64,000 nucleotides of DNA, taken from the NCBI GenBank assembly GCA_001692895.1, contig KV748237.1, forward strand, positions 558,001-622,000, in the 5' to 3' direction. Shown here piece by piece: positions 1 through 9,794 of this stretch. Numbering within the stretch: position 1 is the first letter of the stretch; every line of letters starts with the position of its first letter. The notes below the pieces were generated by a model that saw only the letters and a list, made by a program, of their open reading frames with translations, was not told the DNA's origin and did not search any database. The translations under genes were made by a program, and so were the position numbers. The stretch is from Cenococcum geophilum 1.58. Lineage: Eukaryota; Ascomycota; Dothideomycetes; Gloniales; Gloniaceae.

Positions 1-885
1 TGCGAGGTTTTTAGCAAATATATCTATCTGCTTGCTCTAACCTATATAGTTACTATTATTAATTTTATAGGTAAATCCAAGTACCAGCTCTTCTATCTTT
101 AGAGAGATAAACTTTTAGAGTAGGTCTACCTTCTATTCGTCTATCTTCTTAGTATAAACTATTAGCTTATTAAGCTCTCCCTTCTAAGACTAGTAATTAC
201 ACTCGCCCTAGGGGAAATAGTTAAGCTTGTTCTTTACGACCTAGGTTATATTAAGGACCTTATAGTGGGCAGTAAGGTCTTTAAGCATATCTTCCTTAGT
301 AGGCCATTTCCACGTAGATATATTGTTTAGGTTCTTATATATAAGCTCTAGGCCCTACTTAATAAACTTATAGGTCTTGTCCTCTAGTATATCTAAGATA
401 TAAAGGATCTAGAACTAAACTATATTAAAGTAGTCCTAGTCCTAGTTAAAAACTCCCTTAATCTTAATATGCTAGGTCTTAAAATTAGCTTATTATTCTA
501 GTAGGGTGCCTTTTCCACTAAATATTAGCGGGTCTTTAGATCTCTATTTTTTCTGCTAGGTTACTACCATTATTATAGGGGTTAATTATTTTAGAACGGT
601 AATAGTCTCTACCTAGAAGTTAATAGTTCCTATCTAAAAAGCAATAAGGGTACTAAGGTTTTCGTTGGCTTTCTTATTAGCGGTGTTTATATTATATATA
701 CACTATAGTCCTACTTTAATATTACTAAGGAACTCATTAGTATAGTTAATAAGGGTAAGGTAAGCTTTAGTAGGCTTAAAGGTCTTAGGGTACAGTAGGG
801 AGCGGCGGATTATCCACGCGATATTAGGGTATATCTTTATAAAGAGGTCTATAAAAACGTTGCGGGGGTTCTAGGTTTTAGCCAT
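1..885 (-). pseudogene. Element J: degraded LTR-retrotransposon gag (runs off left edge)
   Basis: Read on the minus strand from ATG at 885-883, one frame runs to the window edge and is interrupted almost only by TAG/TAA at expected Gln positions. It reads like a capsid (gag) protein. An N-terminal stretch of about 100 residues starts MAKT, and later come 'FSGKGTLLE' and 'WPTKEDMLKDLTAHY', resembling the 'F.G....L..W' opening and helical repeats of fungal retrotransposon gags. Protease and pol would lie left of the window. A matching LTR follows upstream at 1074-1257, so this is the 5' half of an element. It sits inside gag of gypsy copy K. The assignment to gag rests on overall character and position. 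Whether J is gypsy or copia cannot be told without pol. Confidence 0.6.
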
Positions 886-1073
886 TTCGGCGTCATTAGT
901 GTCGCCTATCTAGGCGCTAGGTAAAAACTAAGGATCATTCTAAAACTATATTAGGGACGTATTAGTTTTAGTAGGGGCGCGTATAGGTTGCGATTGCTTT
1001 AGGGCGGAGGTCAATTAGCTAAAATATGGGGAATTAGTAATCGCGACGGGGTGCAAATTAAAGATACTATAAA
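886..1073 (-). other. Element J leader between 5' LTR and gag
   Basis: This is the untranslated leader of J, 188 bp, between the start codon at 885 and the inner end of the LTR. It keeps more G/C (for example a CGCGACGGGGTGC stretch near 1041-1053) than the surrounding RIP-mutated sequence. I could not recognise a tRNA primer-binding site in it. Confidence 0.45.
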
Positions 1074-1257
1074 CTGTTATAGTGCTGCAATAAAGTAGAC
1101 TAAATAACTACGTTATGGTATAAAGAGGGGAAGGTGGAAAGGGGGTATTATATATAAATAGTAGGGCCAGCCGCTAAGTCACTAGTGGTGGGCCAGCTAA
1201 TAATAGGAAATAGTACGAGATAGTATGAAACAGTATGCGTCAGGTTAGTACCGTGAC
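1074..1257 (-). repeat. Element J 5' LTR (~184 bp)
   Basis: On the minus strand it begins TGTCACGGTAC at 1257 and ends CACTATAACA at 1074, so it has TG...CA ends and is about 184 bp long. A TATA-like tract (TTTATATATAATA) is followed by CCTTTCCACCTTCCCCTC. The same arrangement, TATA box then CCTTTTCCACCTTC, is found in the solo LTRs at 4992-5174 and 27685-27868, which have the same length. J therefore looks like a relative of the element that left those solo LTRs. The outer end abuts CTTCT of K gag, the presumed target duplication; its partner is outside the window. Confidence 0.6.
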
Positions 1258-2111
1258 ACTTCTTTAGTACCACTTAGGTTTATTAGCTCTATATTATACT
1301 ATAGTTTCTAATTTAGCTTTAGTTATTATATACTCTATACCTTATATAACTATAGAACTCTATCCTAACCTCTCTTAGCCTATTCCCTTTAGTAAATCCA
1401 ATTATTAATCTTAATTACTTAATCTATTAATTCTCTTAGGGTATCCGCATCTTTTATTAAGATAATTACGTCCTAGACTTTAGCCTTAAGTCCTTACTTA
1501 TACTATACTATAAGCGCCCTATTATTTTACTTAATTTATATAGCTAATATCTAGAACTACGTTATATACTTAATTGCTAAGGTTTATTACGTAATATCTT
1601 AAAGTTTTCTTTCTACCGTAGTTACTGCCTTTAGGTCTCTAAATATTTATATAAGTTATTCTATAAATCCGTTTTAGCTTAAAAATATAAACTATACCTC
1701 TTAGTTTATAGTTATTATTCCATTTACCTAGATTTCCGTAAGGTAAGGCTTAAACTATTTAAGTGCCCTTTCTGTTAAGAATAATCCCACGTACGCTATT
1801 TAATCTATAGGTATTACTAGCTTAGCTTCTTCCTATATAACCTTAAAGTGCATTTATATAAGGAATCCTTTAAGCTTTAATCTTTCTCCTAAGTACCTTT
1901 TAATTAATAGTAACTTAACCTTTACTACGCCTATCCCATTAATCCTATTTTCCAACGTTATATTATTTTCTATTAACTAGTTAATTATTTCTTATAGTTA
2001 TCCGACCATTATAGGTTGCTATAAGTTAGTATCTGCTATATTAGTATTACCTTCTAACCTTAAAGTAGTTGCCGCCATTAATGGCGTTATAGTGGCTGCT
2101 TTTAGTGGTAT
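1258..2111 (-). pseudogene. Element K: RIP-degraded gypsy gag, N-terminal part
   Basis: The minus strand matches gag of the complete element F (40755-41600) along its length. Shared landmarks are the start (codon at 2111-2109 now ATA, from ATG), the '..PITVGQL' region, the 'LKWFKPYL' equivalent and the 'ILIEDADTLRELID' helix near 1430-1470. The frame is broken by many TAG/TAA stops at Gln/Trp sites. K is cut by J at 1257: the sequence 'cttctttagtaccactt' continues the F gag alignment exactly to that point. The downstream part of K is outside the window. Confidence 0.8.
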
Positions 2112-2157
2112 ATTATTTAACTTTCTGTATTTAATACTGTAACTTTAGTAGTAATTA

Positions 2158-2581
2158 TATAACGGAACCTTATAGCAGGAACTATAATAGGCTTATTAAT
2201 AGGCTAGGTATATAGGTAATGTAAATTAAAGTTAATAACGTAATAATAACTAGTAGAGTAGTTGCCTAATAGATTAACTCTAATTATATTCTAAGAATTA
2301 CTATAAGAAAGGAACTATCTAGGTAGGGATTAAGGGTCCTTAAATACACAACCGTACTCCTATAAAATCCTTCTTATATATAATATACGTACGCTCTATC
2401 TACTCTATTACAGATTATATAGATCTTATAGATTATACAGATTATATTATATAGCCTTAGTTATTATTCTTCGTTATATAGCTTTATTGGCTCTATCCTA
2501 GACCGTGCTTATATTAACTAACTAGCTTCTTTTAACTCTTCTCTAAGTAGTCGTAACATTGTACTTAAAGCGTCCGTAATA
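2158..2581 (-). repeat. Element K 5' LTR (424 bp, gypsy family B/E/F/I/K)
   Basis: This is a full-length copy of the family LTR in minus orientation, with ends TATAACGGAACC...GCGTCCGTAATA. Both outer dinucleotides are TG/CA turned to TA by C-to-T change. It is directly comparable with 5693-6116, 49038-49460 and 60151-60576, and in inverse orientation with 9327-9750, 23978-24401, 40285-40710 and 47832-48258. The right flank CTAAA should be the target duplication, but its partner lies off the left edge. Confidence 0.85.
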
Positions 2582-2615
2582 CTAAAAGGCTTTACTTAAT
2601 TATATACTGCTATTA

Positions 2616-3022
2616 AATAACTAAAAAGTATAGAAGTAAGAAGGATCCGTAGTTTTAAATATATTTAAATAATAGTAGTGTAAAAGGATAGAATAAACTA
2701 CAAATAGGATATAGATAGGCGTTAGGGTTTCTTAATTTCTTATAGTCTTTTCTATTTTTTCTAAACTACCTATTAGTTGTTAGCAACTTAGTATTTTACT
2801 AGGGACCAGTAAACCCCTAGTCTAGAGGTTTATAAACTATTAGGATATAGCTACTAGGACATATTAAGCTGCCTAAAAGGATTTATATATATAGAACTAT
2901 AGCACTATAGCCTAGAGGCTGCATGCGCAGTATTATACGTAGTATAATACAATCGGATATAAAAATAATAATAAAAATAATAGTAGTATTTTAGTATTTT
3001 AGCAATAATTAATATATATATA
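2616..3022 (+). mobile_element. 5'-truncated LINE 3' end (ORF1-type family, same as 51941-52722)
   Basis: About 400 bp match the 3' non-coding part of the fragment at 52450-52720 (shared landmarks 'gcatgcg', 'gtagtataatacaat'). The copy ends in an A/T-simple tail (ATAATAATAAAA... then TATATA). It is bracketed by a 15-bp direct repeat TATATACTGCTATTA (2601-2615 and 3023-3037). The long TSD, A-rich tail and 5' truncation are the marks of target-primed reverse transcription. No coding sequence remains in this copy. Confidence 0.75.
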
Positions 3023-3577
3023 TATATACTGCTATTATTAGTATCTAATTAATAGGCGGCTAAATTATAGCTAGTTAAGAATAATGGTTTATAGTCTCTA
3101 CTAGTAGCTAATAAGGTAGGATCCTTAGTATTACTGTCTTTATTATACTCTTAGGCCTAATAACTAGTAATAACTTATCTCCTACTCTTATTATATAAAA
3201 TTCACGCTTAAGGGAGACTCTATAGCATTCTGCTATATTAATATTAATATTCCCTCTCTTTTAGAGAGCGAATATAGTGCTAATATAATCTAAAAAAGCG
3301 TTTCTCTAGATAATAAAACTAAGGATAATTATATAATTATCCTACCTAGTATATATTATTACCTAAAATTATAATAAGAAGATTTTAAGGCGTGAGAATT
3401 AATTAAGGGTAATAGATTTGTGTATAAGATTACTAACTAAGACTAGACTACTAAGGATGTGGAAAAGTATACAACTAACTAGGTAGCTTAGCTATATAAG
3501 AAAGGAGACGTATATATAACTATACTTTACCTTCCCTATAAAGTAAAAGGACCTTTAACTAGAACCTAGTAAATAAT

Positions 3578-4968
3578 AATAATTATTTATTGCTTTATGT
3601 CCAAATTAAATCCCTATTAGGCCCACGCGGACTACTCCTTATTTATATATAGGGAGAAAACTCTATTTAAGAAAACCCTATAATCTATCTCCCTGCCTTT
3701 TAGGACTTGCCTACTTAGCGCCTATAAGTTACTAGTGGTGCTTTACTACCTTACTTTTTAACCTTTTTAGGAACCACTACTACTATAACAAGCCTATAGA
3801 CGCGCTAGTATTATAAACTTTACTTTACTACTATAGAGTTATTATAGAGCGCCTATTACTTGCTCCTTTACCTACCTTTATTATAATTTTCTTTATAGCC
3901 TAGAACTAGTCTAGTATATTTTAGCTAATAAGCTATTAAGTAACCGCCTTAAGACCTTTTTATATTAAGAGTAGTGTATTATAGTTTGCTATATTAGCTA
4001 CTAAGAGCATTACTTCTTAGTTAATGCGTAAGGGGTATAATAGTATTACGTGTTTTAGTATCTATCTTAGCCAGCTATATTTGTATCTTAGGCTACCTAT
4101 TAAAATACCTACCTAGTAGAGCCAATCTTTTAGTTCTATTATTCCTATTCTTAAGAGTGTTACTATTATATTTTCTACCTTTATTAAGCCTTCTTAGAGT
4201 TCTTAGGTATTTACCCCCTATAGTATTAACTATGCTATAGCTTAGGTTCCTTTTACCTAAGTTAGTCTCTATACCTTTAACTCCTATATACCTCTCCAGT
4301 ATTAGTCTAACTAGTATTATATTACGGTAGATAGTTTCCTAGTACTCTTTTATACTCTACTTTAGCTCCTTTCTCTCTCTTACTATTATCTTTACTAGCC
4401 TCTTACGCATCTTCCTTCCTCCTTTATATAGGCCTGGGTCCTAATATAGCACTATTTTTCTTCTACTTTCTCTACCTATTTCTTTAATATATCTTCCCTA
4501 CTTTAGGGTAGTTAGTTTACTCTCCTATAGGGCACCCTAAGCAGGTAGTTATATTGTAGAGTTTAGTATGCCTGCTTATATAGGCCTCTACCCTAGTTTT
4601 TTAATAGCTTTCTCTTATCTAGGCTAGGGGCCTAGGGCTTTCTATAAGTAGTTAGCTGCCACTACCACTTATATAGGGAATTTCACCATTCTCTTAGATA
4701 TCTTATAATGGGTTTTATTAGCCTAAGGACCAGTTTACCCCCTAGCAGTCTATATAAGAGTCTCCTCCTAAAGTTAGTACGCTTTTATACAGCTTAGGAG
4801 CCTTCTATAGCCTCTAGTTCTACGCCTCTTTCTATTATTTCTACCGGTATAGGTATAAGCTGCCATTTATAGGGGTCGTAACTCCTATCTTACGCGCCTA
4901 CTGGCGTAATCCTATAAGGGCGTCGTGACTGCATCCTATAATATAGAAGCCCTAGGTACCTTCTACGG
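3578..4968 (-). mobile_element. Internally deleted Tad1-like LINE (non-autonomous derivative of C)
   Basis: This 1391-bp copy is bracketed by a 14-bp direct repeat ACCTAGTAAATAAT (3564-3577 and 4969-4982). Its left part (3578 to about 4540) aligns with the 3' end of LINE C (13858 to about 14840). Its right part (about 4541-4968) aligns with C about 19108-19520. About 4.27 kb carrying the reverse transcriptase and endonuclease is therefore missing, and the copy is also 5'-truncated relative to C. The tail side reads AATAATTATTTATTGC, the counterpart of the ATTAATAATT tail of C. It was presumably mobilised in trans by a full-length LINE. No intact reading frame remains. Confidence 0.75.
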
Positions 4969-4991
4969 ACCTAGTAAATAATACTACTATA

Positions 4992-5174
4992 TATTACGGC
5001 ACCGTAGCGGATCTAGTAAGGGGGTTCGCTTAAGCCTTGGCATATATATATAGACGTGTCCTTTTTTACCTTCTACTCCTTATCTTAATATCTAAGTCTA
5101 TAGACTACTAATTATATAGGTTTATATACGTTCTTTACGGCGCTTATACCTTAATTAACTAAGTCGCTGTAACA
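4992..5174 (+). repeat. Solo LTR, 183 bp, 5-bp TSD CTATA
   Basis: It runs TATTACGGCACCGTAG... to GTCGCTGTAACA (TG changed to TA at the start) and is flanked by CTATA at 4987-4991 and 5175-5179. It is nearly the same sequence as the solo LTR at 27685-27868 but RIP-altered. A 'CATATATATATAGACGTGTCC' type core promoter follows the middle. No internal region is present, so it is the product of LTR-LTR recombination or a very short LTR element. Confidence 0.8.
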
Positions 5175-5659
5175 CTATAATTAGTTAGTATTTAGAATAA
5201 TTATAATAACCTTAAGGTTATAGAAGGAGGGACCTAAGTAGAGCTAGTAGATACTTACTAAGACTTAAAAGTGCTACCCTATACGCTATCTAGATATACT
5301 AATCTTTATAGCACAATCCTATATCGCTTTCTTACTATAGTTAAGCTTATAGCTGCCAGCGCCTTATTTAACGCCCTTTTAAGTAGACAATAATAGGATT
5401 CTCTAGCAGTAATTTAAAATTATAACCTTTTTCTTAATAGCAATAGGAATAAAGTTAGAAAGTAGATACATTCCTACTACCTTAAGGCTGTTAAAAACTA
5501 TAAGGATACGTTTTAGCTAATATATATAACTAAAATAAATTGCTTTAATAGCCGTTTATACTTTTATTACGTTAATAATAGAATTAATTCTTTAACTATT
5601 GAGGTAGATCTAAGTAGGGTATCCCCTATTATTATAAAAGGATAAAGTTATATAGAGTT

Positions 5660-5692
5660 TGTAACGAAGCCCTATAGGAAATATTATAGTAG
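5660..5692 (-). repeat. Element G 3' LTR, outer 33 bp
   Basis: TGTAACGAAGCCCTATAGG at 5660 starts an LTR that is cut after 33 bp by element E and resumes at 49466 after E's duplicated AGTAG. Joined, it gives '...atattatagtag|acttattaatagg...', which matches the layout of the main gypsy family LTR ('tgtaacggaacc...gtaggcttattaat') at lower similarity. G is therefore a diverged relative of that family. Confidence 0.7.
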
Positions 5693-6116
5693 TGTAACAG
5701 AACCTTGTAGTAGGAACTACAGTAGGCTTATTAATGGGCTAGGTGTATAAATAATGCAAATTAAAGTTAACAACGTAATAATAACTAGTAGAGTGGTTGC
5801 CTAATAGATTAACTCTAATTATATTCTAAGAATTACTACTAGGAAGGAACTATCTAGGTAGGGATTAAGGGTCCTTAAATATATAACCGTACTCTTATAA
5901 AATCCTTCTTGTATATAATATACGTATACTCTATCTACTCTATTATGGATTATATAGATTATATAAATTATATAGATTACGTTACCTAACCTTAGTTACT
6001 ATTCCTCGTTATATAGCTCTATTAGCTTTATTCTAGACTATATTTATATTAACTAACTAGCTTTTTCTAACTTTTCTCTAAGTAGTCGTAATATTGTACT
6101 TAAAGCGTCTGTAATA
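5693..6116 (-). repeat. Element E 3' LTR (424 bp)
   Basis: The ends are TGTAACAGAACC and GCGTCTGTAATA. It is flanked on the left by AGTAG (5688-5692); the same AGTAG follows E's other LTR at 49461-49465. The two LTRs of E are thus about 43 kb apart because later elements expanded the interior. Confidence 0.88.
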
Positions 6117-6140
6117 CTATCTCCCTCCTCTTTATCTTCG
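6117..6140 (-). other. Polypurine tract of element E
   Basis: On the minus strand the bases just inside the 3' LTR read GATAAAGAGGAGGGAGATAG. This is an uninterrupted purine-rich run in the place where plus-strand DNA synthesis is primed. The same tract abuts the 3' LTR in F (about 47810-47831), B (about 23955-23977) and I (60577-60600). Confidence 0.7.
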
Positions 6141-7188
6141 TCCTTAAAGATTTAAAATATTTCTAAGTTATTTACTAGAGGTGTAATATCCGTCTAATTA
6201 ATTTAGTTAATATTATTGCTTATTATACCTAAAGCAATTTCTTCTTCTTTAACTGCTTATCGCGCTCGTACTATCGCTGTAATACTATCTCTTAGTGAGA
6301 TTATATCGTCTCTATATTTTCGCTGTTTAAAAGAGGGGTTAGTTTACGTTATATTAGTAAACCTATCTTTGCAATAACCGTCCTCTTACTTAAAGTGCAC
6401 TAAAGTAAATATTTATTCGTCCTATAACGTTTACTCTATTTCTAATACTAAATATATATAACCTATTACTTTTAATAGTCGTCTAGTTCCCTAATTAATT
6501 TGTCTTAGAGTTTTATATTTAATCTACTGCTATATAGCTAAATAATAAACTGTCTATTACTTTAGCGGAATTGCGCTATTTTTATAACATAGAACGGGAG
6601 GCTGCCGATACTTAGCAACGGGCTCTTAAGTCTTGTCTTACGGCGTCTACTCGGTTAATCCGTCTTAAGAAGGTTTATAAAAAGGTTCGTTTTAAGAAGT
6701 AAAAGCTAGTAGAATAAGGTTTGTAGGAGCTTGGCGATAAAAGAACAAATTCTCTTTTAATAGAGAAGGAAATAGATCTAAGTAGTTTAGCAAATGCTCT
6801 TTTTAGGTCCCCCTTAGGTAACTTATTCTTTAGTAATCCTTCTTTATTAATACTACCTAACCTAATTTCTTCTAATACTCCTATACCTTTCTTATAGCAT
6901 TCTTTAAATTTTCTAGTAGCTCCTAGGTAGTCTTATTATAGCTTATCTACTTAACCTTATACTATATTTTATTGTTAATATCTTTATAACTAACGATCTT
7001 TAAAACTTGCCATTTATCTTCTTCCTATCCTCTATATATATCTGCTTTATAGACCGGTAGCTTAATATTCTTATATACTAGCTCTAGCATTATAATATGC
7101 TATATAGGGTAGATCTTTATTTTAGCTAGTAGGTTTAACTTAAACGTAACTAGTAAAATCCTCTATATAATTTTAAAAGGTCTTAGTC
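6141..7188 (-). pseudogene. Element E: 3' end of pol with chromodomain and 3' tail
   Basis: This is the minus-strand continuation of E's polyprotein. By alignment with F the chromodomain falls at about 6855-7010, with the 'YKVKWIGY' equivalent followed by a Thr-rich loop and Leu-rich helix. Between it and the LTR are about 700 bp found in all family members. They include 'gatctaagtagtttag' and a second degenerate frame with Lys/Arg-rich runs near 6650-6760 whose function I do not recognise. The segment ends at 7188 (...TTAGTC), where copia A enters; E resumes at 34989. Confidence 0.75.
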
Positions 7189-7354
7189 TGTTGGTTATAT
7201 AGGGTGACTCACTAATAACAACTACTCGAGTAGGTTACAGTGATGGTGGTTAATAAAGCTTATTAATTGGAATGAGAAAGGGCGAGGAGCCTAAGACTCC
7301 TCGCTACGCTAGTGCCGCGGCGTTACGTAACGACCGCTTGCCTTATTCCCGACA
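7189..7354 (-). repeat. Copia A 3' LTR (166 bp), TSD TAGTC
   Basis: It runs TGTTGGTTATATAGGG... to ...TTATTCCCGACA. The TSD TAGTC lies at 7184-7188 and again at 34989-34993. The uninterrupted target is visible in gypsy I near 61645-61655 ('ggtcttagtctaacatag'). Inside is a hairpin, CGAGGAG-loop-CTCCTCG, at 7283-7303, followed by the C/G-rich block CGCTAGTGCCGCGGCG that RIP has left largely untouched. The partner LTR 34823-34988 has the same length. Confidence 0.85.
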
Positions 7355-7700
7355 CTAGCAACTCTTTTTTTATAGTTGCCATCTATATATAAATACTGCT
7401 TAACTAGCATAATAAATATCGATCCTCTTTACTTACTATTGCTATTGTAATATAAGTCTCGCTATCCTAAAATTTGCCTCTTAGTACGTGGTGCTTTCTT
7501 ACTTAAAGTTATAGGTAGATATTGTGTTAGGGCCGCTAAGGCGCTAGTTATAAGCGAGCTAATAGCGATTTTCTATGCCGGGTATAGAAAATCCTAATTG
7601 GCTAGTTAAAATTAGGGTCTATAGAATGTTATACCCCCCCTTTTAGAAAAGTCTTAGCAAGAGAATCTAACTAATTAGATAACTTTAACCGCTGGTTAAA
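7355..7700 (-). other. Copia A 3' untranslated region with conserved hairpin block
   Basis: There is no coding match between the LTR and the end of pol. At 7530-7600 lies a block beginning GGGCCGCTAAGGCGCTAG and containing a 27-bp perfect hairpin (7567-7593; arms GATTTTCTAT/ATAGAAAATC). The same block occurs at the same place in copia H (54936-55005) and in the different copia D (25845-25915). Confidence 0.6.
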
Positions 7701-9326
7701 GTTTCTAGATATCTTAAGACCTTACATAACTAGGAAATTTCTAGAGACTCCCTTTTAACCTAACCTTTAACTTATATATGTAGAGTATTTATATTAACAA
7801 ACGTCTTTAGTGCCTTATTTAGGTTCGCCTTTATTATTATATTTACCGGGTTATCTTAGCCATTAATCTATTAAATCTTAAAGAGTTCTTAACGCTTATA
7901 GAATTGCTAAAGTGCTATAATATCGATTATAAGGTGCTTCTCCTTTATAGTACTAAGCTTAACTAAATACTTATAAAGGGAATATAAGTTAGTGCAGATA
8001 ATTATAGGGATAACAGGAAGTTCAAGTCGATTTATAATTATCTTTAGGGTAGTTCTAATTGCAATTGCTATATTAACTCCGCTAACTATTCTATATATCT
8101 CTAATACTAGAACGCTTTAAGTAACGCGTTTACTCTTAGTTAAGCTCTAATAAATAAGATTACTGTAGATTATAAAGTTATTCTCTTTAGTAGATTTATT
8201 TGCGATAATAATCTTATATCCTAGCTAGGAGCTAAAATCTTTATTATTTATAAATAATCTATTAATAAATATAAAGAGCTTAGCGGTGGGAAGATTAATA
8301 GGTACATAGAGTAGTCCCTAATTAAGATGGTTTATTTGCTAGAAAAGACGCTTATTTAGGGTAAGAACGTTATCCTTAGTTGGTTCCTAGTGTTAAGCGG
8401 CAATAAAGAGATTAAATAAAGCCTTAGGTTAATAGATAGAAGCAATATAAGCTTCGCGAGCGCATTACTCTATATATCCTTACTTTAGAGAATTAACGTT
8501 AATAACGTTAATCTTCTTACCTTAACCCTTTTGGCGTAAAGTAATAGAATCCTTATCTAGGGAGAGGATACATCTATTAAAGAGTAATAGTGTTATTAAA
8601 TTAAGCTTTTCCTTTAGCTTTGCTATAAGATTTGCCTTTATTAGCTTATCTTTTTTAAGAGCTAAGAACTAGTCGTTTCTTAAAATAATTATATTATTAG
8701 TTTATATGCCAATAATTCCAAATAGAGTTCCTGTAGTTATAATAAGGAAGTAGGGGTTAAATATAGAAGTAGTTATTAAAAGCTTCTCTTTATAGTACTT
8801 ACTATAGGTAGCCCACTAGTAAGTTTCTGCCTCTGCGATTCTATATAATGGCTTAAGCATAACTATAATCGTATCTTTAGGATACTGGTGGCGAATTTAC
8901 TCTAGAAGGTATGCTAATATTAAGCGCTAAAGGTATATCTCTAATTGGGTATAGGCTTAAGTAATATCTCGTAAATAAACCGCTATTCTATTCTTTATTA
9001 AGGAGGGAGCTAGCGTAATAATAACTTACTAACTAGTTTATTAAATTATGGGAGATTGGGTAAGAATTACCTCCTTATTATTATTATTATAACCTTAGAT
9101 AATAAGCCTTAATTTCTTAAATAGGGCGTTAGTAGCTTTACCTTTAATCTTATTAACCATTCTTAACTTAAAGATGCGAACTCTATTAAACTTAGTAGGG
9201 TTATACTTCTTAAATTTAAAAACTCCTCTTGTAATAAGACTATTAATCTCCTACTTATTAGATACTTAGAAAGGAGCTCCTAAAGTTATAATATAACCTT
9301 TCTTTTAGAGCTATTTTACGAGTTTA
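7701..9326 (-). pseudogene. Copia A: reverse transcriptase/RNase H part of pol
   Basis: The minus-strand frame carries the typical fungal Ty1/copia RT opening, read from 9240 down to 8990: 'EINSLITRGVFKF', 'NRVRIFKLRMVNKIKG', 'LRLII.GYNN', 'EVILTQSPII'. Further down (about 8360-8180) is the RNase H start, 'FINRLFINNKD' where 'FVDG.F..NKD' is usual, with Asp and Gly lost as expected from RIP. Stops are TAG/TAA at Gln/Trp positions. The frame is cut at 9326 by gypsy B and continues at 24402. Confidence 0.8.
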
Positions 9327-9750
9327 TGTTACGGGCGCTTTAAGTACAATGTTATAACTACTTGGAGAAGAGTTGGAAGAAGCTAGTTAGTTAATATAAG
9401 CACGGTCTAAGATAGAGCCAATAAAGCTATATAACAAAGAATAGTAACTAAGGTTATATAATATAATCTATAGGATCTATAGGATCTATATAATCTATAA
9501 TAGAGTAAATAGAGCACACGTATATTATGTATAAGAAGGATTTTATAGAAGTACGGTTGTATATTTAAAGACCCTTAGTCCCTACTTAGATAGTTCCTTT
9601 CTTATAGTAATTCTTAGAATATAATTAGAGTTAATCTATTAGGCAACCACTCTATTAGTTATTATTATGTTATTAACTTTAATTTATATTACCTATATAT
9701 CTAGCCTATTAACGAGCCTATTATAGTTCTTACTATAAGGTTCTATTATA
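9327..9750 (+). repeat. Gypsy B 5' LTR (424 bp), TSD GTTTA
   Basis: TGTTACGGGCGC...GGTTCTATTATA. The TSD GTTTA lies at 9322-9326 and 24402-24406. The empty site is seen in copia H near 56710 ('acgagcttaaagttagcc'), proving that B inserted into copia A. Confidence 0.88.
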
Positions 9751-9794
9751 TAATTACTACTAAGGTTATAGTATTAAATATAGAAAGTTAAATA

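Larger units (their letters stand above)
3084..5659 (+). pseudogene. Locus M: RIP-mutated unidentified protein gene, possibly 2OG-Fe(II) dioxygenase-like
   Basis: If the LINE copy (3578-4968 plus one TSD) and the solo LTR (4992-5174 plus one TSD) are skipped, a single frame runs from ATG at 3084 to where gypsy G interrupts it at 5660. It is roughly 330 codons, with stops only at TAG/TAA and one TGA, all explicable as C-to-T changes at Gln/Trp codons. Visible pieces are 'LISYSYYIKFTLKGDS', 'AFCYINI', 'LPSIYYYLK', 'VIEGGT' and 'RYTNLYSTILYRF'. It has no retrotransposon motif. The G-D-S-x-x-F-x-Y-I-N stretch followed by about 50 residues and a Y/H-rich 'LPSIYYY' would fit a decayed H-x-D...H iron-binding site of the phytanoyl-CoA/2OG dioxygenase type. 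That is inference from remembered family patterns. It is the oldest layer in this part of the window. The C-terminus is not visible. Confidence 0.4.

Noticed and set aside
3008..3028. (TA)n run as a possible promoter or origin
   Set aside because: It is the tail of the LINE fragment plus the start of its target duplication. TA runs occur everywhere in RIP-mutated DNA.
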